DNA from: Morganella morganii
Lineage (GTDB): Bacteria; Pseudomonadota; Gammaproteobacteria; Enterobacterales; Enterobacteriaceae
Direction: 5' to 3'
NCBI RefSeq assembly: GCF_019243775.1
Contig: NZ_CP069157.1
Location: 1,736,001 to 1,800,000, forward strand
Length of the DNA: 64,000 nt
In this document: one piece after another, positions 1 to 8,617 of the stretch
Position numbering within the stretch: position 1 is the first letter of the stretch
Layout: every line of letters begins with the position of its first letter
The notes under the pieces: generated by a model
Seen by the model: the letters and a program-made list of their open reading frames with translations, nothing else
Told to the model about the DNA's origin: nothing
The model's database searches: none
Program-made: the position numbers and the translations under genes

Positions 1-253
1 AATGTTTACTTTTTTATCCGGGCTGAGCAAAACAGCCGGATCATAAGCAGTCTTGGGTTAATGTTTTATTTCAGCGGCAGAACGGCACTGTTTGCAGATA
101 AAAACAATCACTGCCCCGGAAAATGCACATCAGGCCGGAAAACAGCACCGAAAAACAGGCTGATCCCGTCGCTGACGGCACTTATAAATAAAGCATTTGC
201 GATTTTTTAATCACGTTGTTCATTTAACAGGTGTTATTCAGAAGGGACGGAAG

Positions 254-1885
254 ATGAAAAAACACACTATTGCTGTTTCCCTCACGCAGGCGCTGCTGCT
301 GAGTGCACTCTCTTATTCCGCATGGGCGGCACAGGTTCCGCCGGGAACAAAGCTGGCGGAAAAACAGGTTATTGTTATCAATAACGGTACTGAACCGGTA
401 TCACTTGATCCGCATAAAGTGGAAGGCGTGCCGGAATCCAACATTATTCTTAATCTGCTGGAAGGGCTGGTTTCCACTGACGGTGATGGTCATATCGTGC
501 CCGGGGTGGCAGAGAGCTGGTCGTCCCCGGATAACCGCATCTGGACATTCACGCTGCGGCCGGATGCTAAGTGGAGTGACGGCTCGCCGGTGACCGCACA
601 GGATTTTGTCTACAGCTGGCGGCGGCTGACTGACCCGAAAACCGCATCACCTTACGGCAGCTATCTGCATTATGCCTATGTCGAAAATGTGGATGATATT
701 ATCAGCGGTAAAAAACCACCGGAAAGTCTCGGCGTCAAAGCGGTTGATGACAGAACCTTTCAGGTTCAGCTGACTCAGCCGGTGCCGTATTTCCCGGATA
801 TGCTGAGCCATACCGCACTGAAGCCGGTACCGAAAGGGGCGATTGAACAATTTGGTGATAAATGGACATCCGCCGGAAAATTTACCGGTAACGGCGCATA
901 TACCCTGTCTGCCTGGAATGTGAATGAACGGCTGGTGCTTAAACGCAACCCGAAATACTGGAATGATAAAGATACCGTGATTGAACAGGCGACATTCCTG
1001 CCGCTCCAGTCAGAAACCAGTGATATTAACCGCTACCGCGCCGGTGAAATAGATGTCACCAACAGTTCGGTTCCGCCGGTTCTGTTTGCCAAAATGAAAA
1101 AAGATATTCCGGCGCAGGTTCAGATTTCCCCGTATTTATGCACATTCTATTATGAAATAAATAATACCGCGGCACCGTTTACCGACCCGAAAGTACGCGA
1201 AGCCGTTAAACTGGGGCTGGATCGCGACATTATCACTCATAAAATCATGGGACAGGGACAAATTCCCGCTTACGGTTTTACCCCGCATTATATTAACGGC
1301 GGGCATTTCACCACACCGGAATGGGCATCCCTGACTCAGGAACAGCGCAATGAAAAAGGGCGCAAACTGCTGGAAGAAGCCGGTTACAGCGAAAAAAATC
1401 CGCTGACCTTTGAATTGCTCTATAACACGTCCGATCAGAATAAACAGCAGGCAATTGCCGCCGCCTCCATGTGGCAGAAAAATATCGGCGCGAAAGTGGT
1501 GCTGAAAAACCAGGAATGGAAAACCTCCAATCAGAATCGCCATGAAGGAAATTATCAGGTAGCCCGGGCGACCTGGTGCGCGGATTACAATGAGCCATCC
1601 TCGTTTCTGAACATTTTTCTGTCAGACAGCAGTAATAACACCAGTTTCTACCGGAATATTGCATTTGACAGTGCAATGCAGCGTGCTTTGCTGGCAACGG
1701 ATGAAAAAACACGTCAATCCGCTTACCAGGAGGCAGAAACTCAGTTAGATCAGGACTCTGCATTAATTCCTGTTTATTATCGCGTGAGTGTCCGGCTGAT
1801 AAAACCATCAGTCGGCGGAATTACCGGCAATGACCCGCTTGATTATATGGATATTAAGCGCTTATATATGGTAGAAACACATTAA
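254..1885 (+). CDS. Oligopeptide ABC transporter substrate-binding protein, first OppA paralogue
   Basis: Periplasmic peptide-binding protein of the SBP_bac_5 family, 543 aa, the same length as E. coli OppA. The start at 254 follows an AAGGGA ribosome site with 6-nt spacing and opens with a Sec signal peptide (KK, hydrophobic core, cleavage near SAWA|A, residue 25); an in-frame start at 197 would push the signal inward. The mature part keeps family landmarks such as SLDPHKVEGVPESN, the WTFTLRPDAKWSDG block and CADYNEPSSFLN. It lies directly upstream of a second, more OppA-like gene and in the same direction. It is clearly more divergent from E. coli OppA than its neighbour, so it probably arose by tandem duplication and may prefer different peptides. 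It could serve as an alternative receptor for the same OppBCDF membrane complex, as MppA does in E. coli. Family certain; ligand unknown. Confidence 0.93.
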   Translation: MKKHTIAVSLTQALLLSALSYSAWAAQVPPGTKLAEKQVIVINNGTEPVSLDPHKVEGVPESNIILNLLEGLVSTDGDGHIVPGVAESWSSPDNRIWTFTLRPDAKWSDGSPVTAQDFVYSWRRLTDPKTASPYGSYLHYAYVENVDDIISGKKPPESLGVKAVDDRTFQVQLTQPVPYFPDMLSHTALKPVPKGAIEQFGDKWTSAGKFTGNGAYTLSAWNVNERLVLKRNPKYWNDKDTVIEQATFLPLQSETSDINRYRAGEIDVTNSSVPPVLFAKMKKDIPAQVQISPYLCTFYYEINNTAAPFTDPKVREAVKLGLDRDIITHKIMGQGQIPAYGFTPHYINGGHFTTPEWASLTQEQRNEKGRKLLEEAGYSEKNPLTFELLYNTSDQNKQQAIAAASMWQKNIGAKVVLKNQEWKTSNQNRHEGNYQVARATWCADYNEPSSFLNIFLSDSSNNTSFYRNIAFDSAMQRALLATDEKTRQSAYQEAETQLDQDSALIPVYYRVSVRLIKPSVGGITGNDPLDYMDIKRLYMVETH

Positions 1886-1960
1886 TAATAAAAAATTTGC
1901 ACTCACAGAGTGCGAAAAAAATGAAGGTGCGGAAGTTAAAACGAAAAAGCACCTGATAAA

Positions 1961-1982
1961 AACGCAACAAACGCAAAACACA
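1961..1982 (+). promoter_or_regulatory. CA-rich leader element ahead of oppA, possible GcvB sRNA target
   Basis: The leader just upstream of the second oppA contains an A/C-rich stretch with two ACGCAA repeats and almost no G or T. In enteric bacteria the G/U-rich R1 region of GcvB small RNA pairs with such CA-rich leaders, including that of oppA. The pairing here is inferred by resemblance; the GcvB gene is not in this window. Two small stem-loops (1899-1913 and the arms 1925-1930/1949-1954) lie in the same leader and lack T-tracts, so neither looks like a terminator. Confidence 0.4.
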
Positions 1983-2007
1983 TTCGTCAATGGGGAGTTT
2001 ATGTAAG

Positions 2008-3648
2008 ATGGTTAATTCAACGAAAAAAACACTGCTGGCACTCAGTGTGGTAGCAGCAATGGGGATGGGTATTGGTACACAGGCGTTTGCTGCGGATGTA
2101 CCGGCCGGTGTTCAGCTGGCAGATAAGCAGGATTTAATCCGCAATAACGGCTCTGAGCCGCAGTCACTGGATCCGCATAAAGTGGAAGGGGTACCGGAAG
2201 CGAATATTATCCGTGACCTGATGGAAGGTATTACCCTGGAAGGACCAAGTGGTGAAATTCTGCCGGGCTCGGCAATCTCCTGGGAAAATAAAGATTTTAA
2301 AGTCTGGACGTTTAAAATCCGCGAAGATGCAAAATGGTCCAACGGCGACCCGGTCACCGCACAGGACTTCGTTTACAGCTGGCGCCGCCTGGCTGATCCG
2401 AATACCGCATCACCGTATGCCAGTTATCTCCAGTATGCTCACGTGGTGAATATTGATGATGTTATCGCCGGGAAGAAAAAGCCGGAAGAGCTGGGCATCA
2501 AAGCGCTGGATGATAAAACCCTTGAACTGACCCTCTCTGAAGAAGTGCCGTATATTCCGAAACTGCTGGCGCATAACTCCATGTCTCCGGTGCATCCGGC
2601 CACTGTCGAGAAATTCGGTGATAAGTGGACTCAGCCGGGCAATTATGTCAGCAACGGCGCATACACCCTGAAAGACTGGGTGGTTAACGAAAAAATCGAA
2701 CTGACCCGCAACCCGAAATACTGGGATAACGAAAAAACCGTTATTAATAATGTCCGTTTCCTGCCGATTTCCTCTGAAGTTACTGATGTTAACCGCTACC
2801 GCAGCGGTGAAATCGACATGACCTATAACAACCTGCCGATTGAACTGTTCCAGAAACTGAAAAAAGAAATTCCTGACGAACTGCGCATTTCGCCGTATAT
2901 GTGTACCTATTACTACGAAATCAATAACGAAAAAGCGCCGTTTGATAACCCGAAAGTCCGTGAAGCCCTGAAACTGAGCCTTGACCGCGACATTATGGTC
3001 AACAAAGTCAAAGCACAGGGTGATACCCCGGCATTTGGTTTCACACCACCGTTTGCGGATGGTATGTCAGCCAAAGAGCCTGAGTGGTTCGCGAATATGA
3101 CGCAGGAGCAACGTAACGAAAAAGCGCGCAAACTGCTGGAAGAAGCCGGGTTTACCAAAGATAAACCACTGAAATTTAACCTGCTGTATAACACATCTGA
3201 TCTGCACAAGAAAATGGCGATCGCCGCATCGTCTATCTGGAAGAAAAACCTCGGTGCAGAAGTTCAGCTGGTTAACCAGGAATGGAAAACCTTCCTCGAT
3301 ACCCGCCATCAGGGGACTTATGATGTTGCCCGTGCCGCATGGTGTGCGGATTATAACGAACCGTCTTCATTCCTGAATATGGTTCTTTCTTACAGCAGCA
3401 CCAACACTCCGCATTATAAGAGTGCGGAGTTTGATAAGCTGATGAAACAATCCCTTCAGGTGAAAACCGATGCGGAACGTGCGCAGATCTATCAGCAGGC
3501 GGAAGCCCGGCTGGATAAAGACTCTGCCATTGTGCCGGTCTATTACTATGTCAGTACCCGTTTAGTGAAACCGTATGTAGGTGGCTATACCGGAAAAGAT
3601 CCGCTGGATCACTTCCACACCAAAAACTTATATATGATTAAAAAATAA
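2008..3648 (+). CDS. oppA: Oligopeptide-binding protein OppA
   Basis: Periplasmic receptor of the Opp importer, which binds short peptides of almost any sequence; 546 aa against 543 in E. coli. Start chosen at 2008, ten bases after GGGGAG, giving a signal peptide that ends at QAFA|AD (about residue 29). The mature start, ADVPAGVQLADKQ, matches E. coli OppA closely. Long stretches are near identical to it, including NEKAPFDNPKVREALKLSLDR and WCADYNEPSSFLN. It is followed by a strong stem-loop and then oppB, the usual arrangement that lets the binding protein be made in excess over the membrane subunits. Regulation by GcvB is plausible from the CA-rich leader. Confidence 0.97.
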   Translation: MVNSTKKTLLALSVVAAMGMGIGTQAFAADVPAGVQLADKQDLIRNNGSEPQSLDPHKVEGVPEANIIRDLMEGITLEGPSGEILPGSAISWENKDFKVWTFKIREDAKWSNGDPVTAQDFVYSWRRLADPNTASPYASYLQYAHVVNIDDVIAGKKKPEELGIKALDDKTLELTLSEEVPYIPKLLAHNSMSPVHPATVEKFGDKWTQPGNYVSNGAYTLKDWVVNEKIELTRNPKYWDNEKTVINNVRFLPISSEVTDVNRYRSGEIDMTYNNLPIELFQKLKKEIPDELRISPYMCTYYYEINNEKAPFDNPKVREALKLSLDRDIMVNKVKAQGDTPAFGFTPPFADGMSAKEPEWFANMTQEQRNEKARKLLEEAGFTKDKPLKFNLLYNTSDLHKKMAIAASSIWKKNLGAEVQLVNQEWKTFLDTRHQGTYDVARAAWCADYNEPSSFLNMVLSYSSTNTPHYKSAEFDKLMKQSLQVKTDAERAQIYQQAEARLDKDSAIVPVYYYVSTRLVKPYVGGYTGKDPLDHFHTKNLYMIKK

Positions 3649-3659
3649 TACCGACGGTT

Positions 3660-3681
3660 GGCCGCCCTGCGAAGGGCGGCC
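3660..3681 (+). other. Stem-loop between oppA and oppB
   Basis: A perfect 9-bp GC-rich stem (GGCCGCCCT / AGGGCGGCC) with a GCGA loop sits 11 bases after the oppA stop. There is no T-tract behind it, so it is not a standard terminator. By analogy with other ABC operons it probably protects the 3' end of oppA mRNA, or partly stops transcription, so that receptor exceeds permease. Confidence 0.6.
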
Positions 3682-3727
3682 TGTGTAGTGTGTACCCCCG
3701 GAAGCGGGTACTGTATAGGAACGGGCA

Positions 3728-4648
3728 ATGTTTAAGTTTATTCTTCGCCGTATACTCGAGGCGATCCCGACGCTTTTTGTGTTAATTACTATCTCTTTCT
3801 TTATGATGCGTCTGGCTCCGGGCAGTCCATTTACCGGTGAGCGTAAATTGCCGCCGGAAGTGATGGCGAATATTGAAGCCAAGTACCATCTTAATGATCC
3901 GATTCACGTTCAGTATTTTGATTATTTAGTTCAGTTATCAAAGGGGGACTTCGGGCCTTCCTTTAAATATAAAGATTACTCGGTGAATGACCTGGTCGCC
4001 TCCGCGTTTCCGGTCTCCGCAAAACTCGGGCTGGCGGCGTTTGTGCTGGCGCTGATTGTCGGGGTGAGTGCCGGTGTGATAGCGGCACTGAACCAGAACA
4101 CCAAATGGGACTATACCGTCATGGGCTTTGCCATGACCGGGGTGGTTATCCCCAGCTTTGTGGTGGCGCCGCTGCTGGTTCTTATCTTTGCCATCCATCT
4201 GCACTGGCTGCCGGGCGGCGGCTGGAACGGCGGGCAGCTCAGCAATATCATTCTGCCGATGATCGCGCTGTCACTGGCCTATATCGCCAGTATCTCCCGT
4301 ATTATGCGCAGTTCCATGATTGAGGTGATGCACTCCAACTTTATCCGTACCGCACGGGCGAAAGGTCTGCCGATGCGTAAGATTGTCTGGCGGCATGCAC
4401 TGCGCCCGGCACTGTTACCGGTGGTCTCTTATATGGGACCGGCATTTGTGGGGATTATCACGGGTTCAATGGTGATTGAGACGATTTTCGGTTTACCGGG
4501 CGTGGGGCAGTTATTTGTCAACGGCGCGCTGAACCGCGATTACTCTCTGGTGCTGAGTCTGACCATCCTTGTCGGCACACTGACCATCGCCTTTAACTGT
4601 ATCGTTGACGTGCTGTATGCCGTTATCGATCCGAAAATCCGTTATTAG
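3728..4648 (+). CDS. oppB: Oligopeptide ABC transporter permease OppB
   Basis: Inner-membrane permease subunit, 306 aa, the same length as E. coli OppB and highly similar throughout. An N-terminal transmembrane helix is followed by a periplasmic stretch containing RLAPGSPFTGERKLPPE. Five further helices come next. The cytoplasmic EAA loop (about residues 195-225, EVMHSNFIRTARAKGLPMRK) docks onto the ATPases. It pairs with OppC to form the channel and is energised by OppD and OppF. It lies 79 bp after oppA and 14 bp before oppC, in one operon. Confidence 0.98.
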   Translation: MFKFILRRILEAIPTLFVLITISFFMMRLAPGSPFTGERKLPPEVMANIEAKYHLNDPIHVQYFDYLVQLSKGDFGPSFKYKDYSVNDLVASAFPVSAKLGLAAFVLALIVGVSAGVIAALNQNTKWDYTVMGFAMTGVVIPSFVVAPLLVLIFAIHLHWLPGGGWNGGQLSNIILPMIALSLAYIASISRIMRSSMIEVMHSNFIRTARAKGLPMRKIVWRHALRPALLPVVSYMGPAFVGIITGSMVIETIFGLPGVGQLFVNGALNRDYSLVLSLTILVGTLTIAFNCIVDVLYAVIDPKIRY

Positions 4649-4662
4649 TCCCGGAGCACGCT

Positions 4663-5571
4663 ATGTTACCGAATGAAAAAAACCGCGAAGCTCTGGAAAA
4701 TTTCACGGAGCAGCTTGATGTCGAAGGACGCAGCCTGTGGGCGGATGCCCGCCGCCGCTTTATGCATAACAAAGCCGCGATCACCAGTCTGTGTCTGTTG
4801 TTTTTAATTACCCTGTTTGTGATTTTTATGCCGATGCTGTCGGAGTTCGCCTATGACGATACCGACTGGGGCATGATGTCCGCAGCACCGGATACGGAGA
4901 GCGGCCACTATTTTGGTACCGACTCCTCCGGCCGTGATCTGCTGGTGCGTGTGGCTATCGGCGGGCGTATCTCGCTGATGGTGGGACTGGCGGCAGCGCT
5001 GGTCGCTGTGCTGGTGGGAACACTGTACGGCGCGATGTCCGGCTATGTCGGCGGCAAAACTGACTCGGTCATGATGCGCGTGCTGGAAATCCTCAACTCC
5101 TTCCCGTTTATGTTCTTTGTTATCCTGCTGGTGACCTTCTTTGGTCAGAATATTTTTCTGATTTTCGTGGCTATCGGCATGGTTTCCTGGCTGGATATGG
5201 CGCGTATTGTGCGCGGCCAGACACTGAGCCTGAAGAGCAAAGAATTTATTGAGGCGGCGAAGGTCTGTGGTGTGCCGACCCGCAATATCATTCTGCGTCA
5301 TATTGTCCCGAACGTGCTGGGTGTGGTGGTGGTTTACGCCTCACTGCTGGTGCCGAGTATGATCCTGTTTGAATCCTTCCTCAGCTTCCTCGGGCTGGGC
5401 ACACAGGAGCCGTTAAGCAGTTGGGGCGCGCTGCTCAATGACGGTGCTAACTCAATGGAAGTTTCGCCCTGGTTACTGATGTTCCCGGCAGCATTCCTGG
5501 TGGTGACTCTGTTTTGTTTTAACTTTATCGGTGACGGGCTGCGCGATGCCCTTGACCCGAAAGATCGCTGA
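4663..5571 (+). CDS. oppC: Oligopeptide ABC transporter permease OppC
   Basis: Second channel-forming subunit of the Opp importer, 302 aa as in E. coli. The cytoplasmic N-terminus (LENFTEQLDVEGRSLWADARRRF) is characteristic of OppC. One transmembrane helix follows near residues 45-65, then a periplasmic domain with YFGTDSSGRDLLVR, five more helices, and the EAA loop (EFIEAAKVCGVPTRN) near residues 190-205. It sits between oppB and oppD, with an 11-bp gap to oppD that carries the oppD ribosome site (GAGGAGG). Confidence 0.98.
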   Translation: MLPNEKNREALENFTEQLDVEGRSLWADARRRFMHNKAAITSLCLLFLITLFVIFMPMLSEFAYDDTDWGMMSAAPDTESGHYFGTDSSGRDLLVRVAIGGRISLMVGLAAALVAVLVGTLYGAMSGYVGGKTDSVMMRVLEILNSFPFMFFVILLVTFFGQNIFLIFVAIGMVSWLDMARIVRGQTLSLKSKEFIEAAKVCGVPTRNIILRHIVPNVLGVVVVYASLLVPSMILFESFLSFLGLGTQEPLSSWGALLNDGANSMEVSPWLLMFPAAFLVVTLFCFNFIGDGLRDALDPKDR

Positions 5572-5582
5572 GGAGGCCGCCA

Positions 5583-6557
5583 ATGACTCAGTTATTACAG
5601 GTTAACGACCTGAACGTGACATTCAAAACGCCGGACGGCGATGTCACCGCCGTAAACAAACTTAATTTTTCGCTGGCGGCGGGTGAGACACTCGGGATTG
5701 TCGGTGAATCCGGCTCCGGGAAATCACAGACAGCGTTTGCGCTGATGGGACTGCTGGCCCGCAATGGTGTGGTCAGCGGCTCTGCGGTGTTCAACGGGCG
5801 TGAAATTCTCAATCTGAAAGAAAAAGCGCTGAACAAAATGCGGGCGGAAGAGATTTCCATGATCTTCCAGGATCCGATGACCTCGCTCAATCCGTACATG
5901 AAAGTCAGCAAACAGCTGACAGAAGTGCTGATGCTGCATAAAGGTCTGAGTTCTCACGATGCGTTTGAGGAATCTGTCCGGATGCTGGACGCGGTGAAAA
6001 TGCCGGAAGCCCGCAAACGGATGAATATGTATCCTCATGAGTTCTCCGGCGGGATGCGCCAGCGCGTTATGATTGCGATGGCGCTGCTGTGCAAGCCGAA
6101 GCTGCTGATTGCGGATGAACCGACCACGGCACTGGATGTGACGGTGCAGGCGCAAATCATGACGCTGCTCAATGAGCTGAAGAATGAGTTCAATACGGCG
6201 ATTATTATGATCACCCATGACCTGGGTGTGGTCGCCGGTATCTGCGATAAGGTGTTGGTGATGTATGCCGGACGTACCATGGAATACGGCACGGCCCGTG
6301 ATGTGTTCTACCATCCGTCGCATCCGTACTCTATCGGGCTGCTTAAAGCGGTTCCGCGCCTTGACGGGCAGGAAGACAGTGAGCTCGCCACGATACCCGG
6401 CAACCCGCCGAACCTCCTGCGTCTCCCGGCAGGCTGTCCGTTCCGCCCGCGCTGCCAGTATGCGACAGACGAGTGTGCGCGGCATGAGCCGCCGTTACAG
6501 GCATTTTCTCAGGGCCGTTTGCGTGCCTGCTTCAGAACTGCAGAGGAGTTGGCATAA
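5583..6557 (+). CDS. oppD: Oligopeptide ABC transporter ATP-binding protein OppD
   Basis: ATPase subunit of the Opp importer, 324 aa; E. coli OppD is 337 aa because of a longer N-terminus. Walker A is GESGSGKS at residues 41-48, the ABC signature is FSGGMRQR, and Walker B is LLIADEPT. The C-terminal oligopeptide/dipeptide domain ([19 protein letters not shown]) carries the conserved cysteines. It works as a heterodimer with OppF on the cytoplasmic face of OppBC. Its stop overlaps the oppF start by one base (TAATG), a sign of translational coupling. Confidence 0.98.
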   Translation: MTQLLQVNDLNVTFKTPDGDVTAVNKLNFSLAAGETLGIVGESGSGKSQTAFALMGLLARNGVVSGSAVFNGREILNLKEKALNKMRAEEISMIFQDPMTSLNPYMKVSKQLTEVLMLHKGLSSHDAFEESVRMLDAVKMPEARKRMNMYPHEFSGGMRQRVMIAMALLCKPKLLIADEPTTALDVTVQAQIMTLLNELKNEFNTAIIMITHDLGVVAGICDKVLVMYAGRTMEYGTARDVFYHPSHPYSIGLLKAVPRLDGQEDSELATIPGNPPNLLRLPAGCPFRPRCQYATDECARHEPPLQAFSQGRLRACFRTAEELA

Positions 6558-7555
6558 TGACACATTCAGAACGTCCGGTTCTGCTGGAAATTGAAGATTT
6601 AAAAGTCCATTTTTCCATCAGAGATAACAAACAATGGTTCTGGCAGCCGGCAAAAAGCCTGAAAGCGGTGGATGGTGTGACTGTCCGTCTGTATGAAGGG
6701 GAAACACTCGGTGTGGTCGGGGAGTCCGGCTGCGGGAAATCCACGTTTGCCCGCGCGATTATCGGCCTGGTGAAATCCACGGCCGGCCGGGTAACCTGGC
6801 TGGGCAAAGACCTGTGCGGTATGAGTGAAAAAGACTGGCACAATGTCCGCAATGACATCCAGATGATTTTCCAGGATCCGCTGGCATCACTTAACCCGCG
6901 TATGACTATCGGCGATATTATTGCGGAGCCGCTGCGCACCTATTATCCGTCAATGAGTAAGACGGAAGTGACAGACAAAGTCAAAGCCATGATGATGAAA
7001 GTCGGGCTGCTGCCAAACCTGGTGAACCGCTATCCGCATGAGTTTTCCGGCGGACAGTGTCAGCGTATCGGTATCGCCCGCGCGCTTATCCTCGAGCCGA
7101 AACTGGTTATCTGTGATGAGCCGGTTTCAGCGCTGGATGTGTCTATTCAGGCTCAGGTGGTGAACCTGCTGAAGGAATTACAGCGGGAGATGGGATTGTC
7201 CCTTATTTTTATTGCTCATGACCTGGCGGTGGTGAAACACATTTCTGACCGTGTGCTGGTGATGTATCTCGGCCACGCCGTGGAACTCGGTACGTATGAC
7301 GAGGTGTATCATAACCCGCTGCATCCGTACACCAAAGCGCTGATGTCTGCGGTGCCGGTGCCGGATCCGGACAAAGAGCAGAATAAAACAATTCAGCTGC
7401 TGGAAGGGGAACTGCCGTCACCGATTAATCCGCCGTCCGGTTGTGTCTTCCGCACCCGCTGTCCGCTGGCGGACAGTGAATGCGCAAGAACCCGGCCGCT
7501 GCTGGAAGGCAGTTTCCGCCATGCAGTTTCCTGCCTGAAGGTTGATCCGCTGTAA
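6557..7555 (+). CDS. oppF: Oligopeptide ABC transporter ATP-binding protein OppF
   Basis: Second ATPase of the Opp importer, 332 aa. Walker A is GESGCGKS (residues 55-62), the signature is FSGGQCQRIGIARAL, and Walker B is LVICDEPVSALDV. The C-terminal peptide-transporter domain holds SGCVFRTRCPLADSEC. The longer N-terminal segment with QWFWQPAKSLKAVDG is typical of OppF rather than OppD. It is the last gene of the operon and is followed within 40 bp by a strong terminator. Confidence 0.98.
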   Translation: MTHSERPVLLEIEDLKVHFSIRDNKQWFWQPAKSLKAVDGVTVRLYEGETLGVVGESGCGKSTFARAIIGLVKSTAGRVTWLGKDLCGMSEKDWHNVRNDIQMIFQDPLASLNPRMTIGDIIAEPLRTYYPSMSKTEVTDKVKAMMMKVGLLPNLVNRYPHEFSGGQCQRIGIARALILEPKLVICDEPVSALDVSIQAQVVNLLKELQREMGLSLIFIAHDLAVVKHISDRVLVMYLGHAVELGTYDEVYHNPLHPYTKALMSAVPVPDPDKEQNKTIQLLEGELPSPINPPSGCVFRTRCPLADSECARTRPLLEGSFRHAVSCLKVDPL

Positions 7556-7590
7556 ATACGGTAAAGCCGTTAATCTTATTTTTGCGACAG

Positions 7591-7616
7591 AGCGCCCGGT
7601 ACGGGCGCTTTTTTTT
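7591..7616 (+). terminator. Rho-independent terminator of the opp operon
   Basis: Perfect 8-bp stem AGCGCCCG / CGGGCGCT with a GTA loop, running straight into eight T residues. It lies 36 bp after the oppF stop. Confidence 0.93.
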
Positions 7617-7745
7617 CATCTCCGCATCCTGCTTTTCCGCACCAGCCGCAAAATCTGACAGAGCGTACTTCGCGGCCTTGCAGGCAGCTTACTGATTCCG
7701 TTATTAAAAAGCACAGCCGGTTTTTCAGGTGTGTTAATATTGGGG

Positions 7746-7776
7746 TGTTGACGAACGTCAACATATAAACTACAGT
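7746..7776 (+). promoter_or_regulatory. Palindromic operator with promoter-like elements before the two-gene module
   Basis: A perfect inverted repeat, TGTTGAC-GAAC-GTCAACA, occupies 7746-7763. It contains a good -35 hexamer (TTGACG, 7748-7753). A -10-like TACAGT lies 17 bp further on at 7771-7776, and TATAAA at 7764-7769 is an alternative. The layout, an operator over the -35 a few bases before the first gene, is typical of an autoregulated toxin-antitoxin or regulator operon. The 7771-7776 placement would leave almost no leader before the ATG at 7788, so the exact -10 is uncertain. Confidence 0.5.
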
Positions 7777-7787
7777 AGGTACAGGAA

Positions 7788-8012
7788 ATGAAGAAACATC
7801 CGGATAAACATATTCAGTCCGCGATTGAATATGCACTGTTACAGGGATGGGTATGGATTGCGCCGGGGAATTCCTCGCATGCATTCTGCCGGTTACGGTG
7901 CGGGTCACCGAATGATGAGCACCGGCAGCATCAGATGAGCGTCTGGTCAACACCACGGAATCCGGAAAACCATGCAAAGCAGATCAGACGAAAAGTGGAT
8001 GCCTGTCAGTGA
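7788..8012 (+). CDS. Small HicA-like protein, putative toxin of a two-gene module
   Basis: 74 aa, basic, no signal peptide or membrane segment. An N-terminal helix (IQSAIEYALLQGW) leads to a loop GNSSHAFCRL, then two cysteines and a conserved-looking block MSVWSTPRNPENHAKQIRRK. The small size, the GW, and a G..SH motif before a beta-strand recall HicA mRNA interferases, whose catalytic histidine lies in a similar G-S-H context. That is resemblance by eye, not a proven relationship. It has its own promoter-operator upstream and an AGGA ribosome site. A DNA-binding-type partner follows 27 bp downstream in the same direction, fitting toxin-first (HicAB-like) order. E. coli has no gene here between oppF and yciU, so it looks acquired. 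Function unproven. Confidence 0.6.
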   Translation: MKKHPDKHIQSAIEYALLQGWVWIAPGNSSHAFCRLRCGSPNDEHRQHQMSVWSTPRNPENHAKQIRRKVDACQ

Positions 8013-8039
8013 AAACGGGCAGCAGGAAAGGGGGAAACG

Positions 8040-8597
8040 ATGGCACTGTATAATTTTACGCTGACGCTGTCCGGTGTGACAGCAGATACAGAGAACCTGG
8101 AGGATGCCTTATTTGCAGGCGGTTGTGATGATGCATTACTCTGTTTTTACGGTAAATCAGTCTATCTGGAATTTGACCGGGAAGCACCGTCTCTGGATTG
8201 TGCAATCCGTACGGCGGTGGAAGATGCGGAGTCAGCCGGTGTGAATGCACGGGTGGAATCGGTGGATTCTGCTCTTGTCGGCCTGAGTGATATTGCGGAA
8301 CTGACTGGTATGTCACGTCAGGCAATCGCGTTGCTCAAAGATGGTGCGCGCGGCCCGGGCACCTTTCCGGGGCCGGTGCAGCGGCTGCGCGGGCAATCCC
8401 CGTTATGGGACTGGGCTGCGGTCGCGTCCTGGCTGATGGCACAAGGGCGGTTGGCTGCACATTCTGAGATGGCAGAAAATGCAAAAATTATCAGCAAATG
8501 GAATCTTGCATTACGTGCAGGGGCTGCAGAGGATCCCGCTGAAATTGACATTATCACAAGGTCATTAATCGCCCGGCGTGAAAAATGCCGCTGCTGA
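8040..8597 (+). CDS. HTH protein, putative antitoxin/regulator partner of the HicA-like protein
   Basis: 185 aa, acidic N-terminal half with a helix-turn-helix in the middle. Residues 1-80 look like an alpha/beta domain (YNFTLTLSGV, then LLCFYGKSVYLEFD and a helix). Residues 80-100 (LVGLSDIAELTGMSRQAIALL) read as a MerR/AlpA-type helix-turn-helix, followed by FPGPVQRLRGQSPLWDWAAVASWL, the wing pattern of excisionase-like proteins. The start follows a GGGGG ribosome site five bases upstream. It is the natural candidate to bind the palindrome at 7746-7763 and to neutralise or control the 74-aa protein. It ends 21 bp before the convergent yciU. The family is not one I can name with certainty. 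Confidence 0.65.
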   Translation: MALYNFTLTLSGVTADTENLEDALFAGGCDDALLCFYGKSVYLEFDREAPSLDCAIRTAVEDAESAGVNARVESVDSALVGLSDIAELTGMSRQAIALLKDGARGPGTFPGPVQRLRGQSPLWDWAAVASWLMAQGRLAAHSEMAENAKIISKWNLALRAGAAEDPAEIDIITRSLIARREKCRC

Positions 8598-8617
8598 CCG
8601 CGTGACCGGCGGGGAGA

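Noticed and set aside
10-45. Hairpin near the window start beside a T6 run
   Set aside because: The T-run precedes the stem on the plus strand and becomes an A-run on the minus strand, so it ends transcription in neither direction. The stem also has a bulge.
5724-6485. 253-codon minus-strand frame opposite oppD
   Set aside because: Shadow frame of a highly conserved ATPase gene; its product is His/Arg-rich with no domain or ribosome site.
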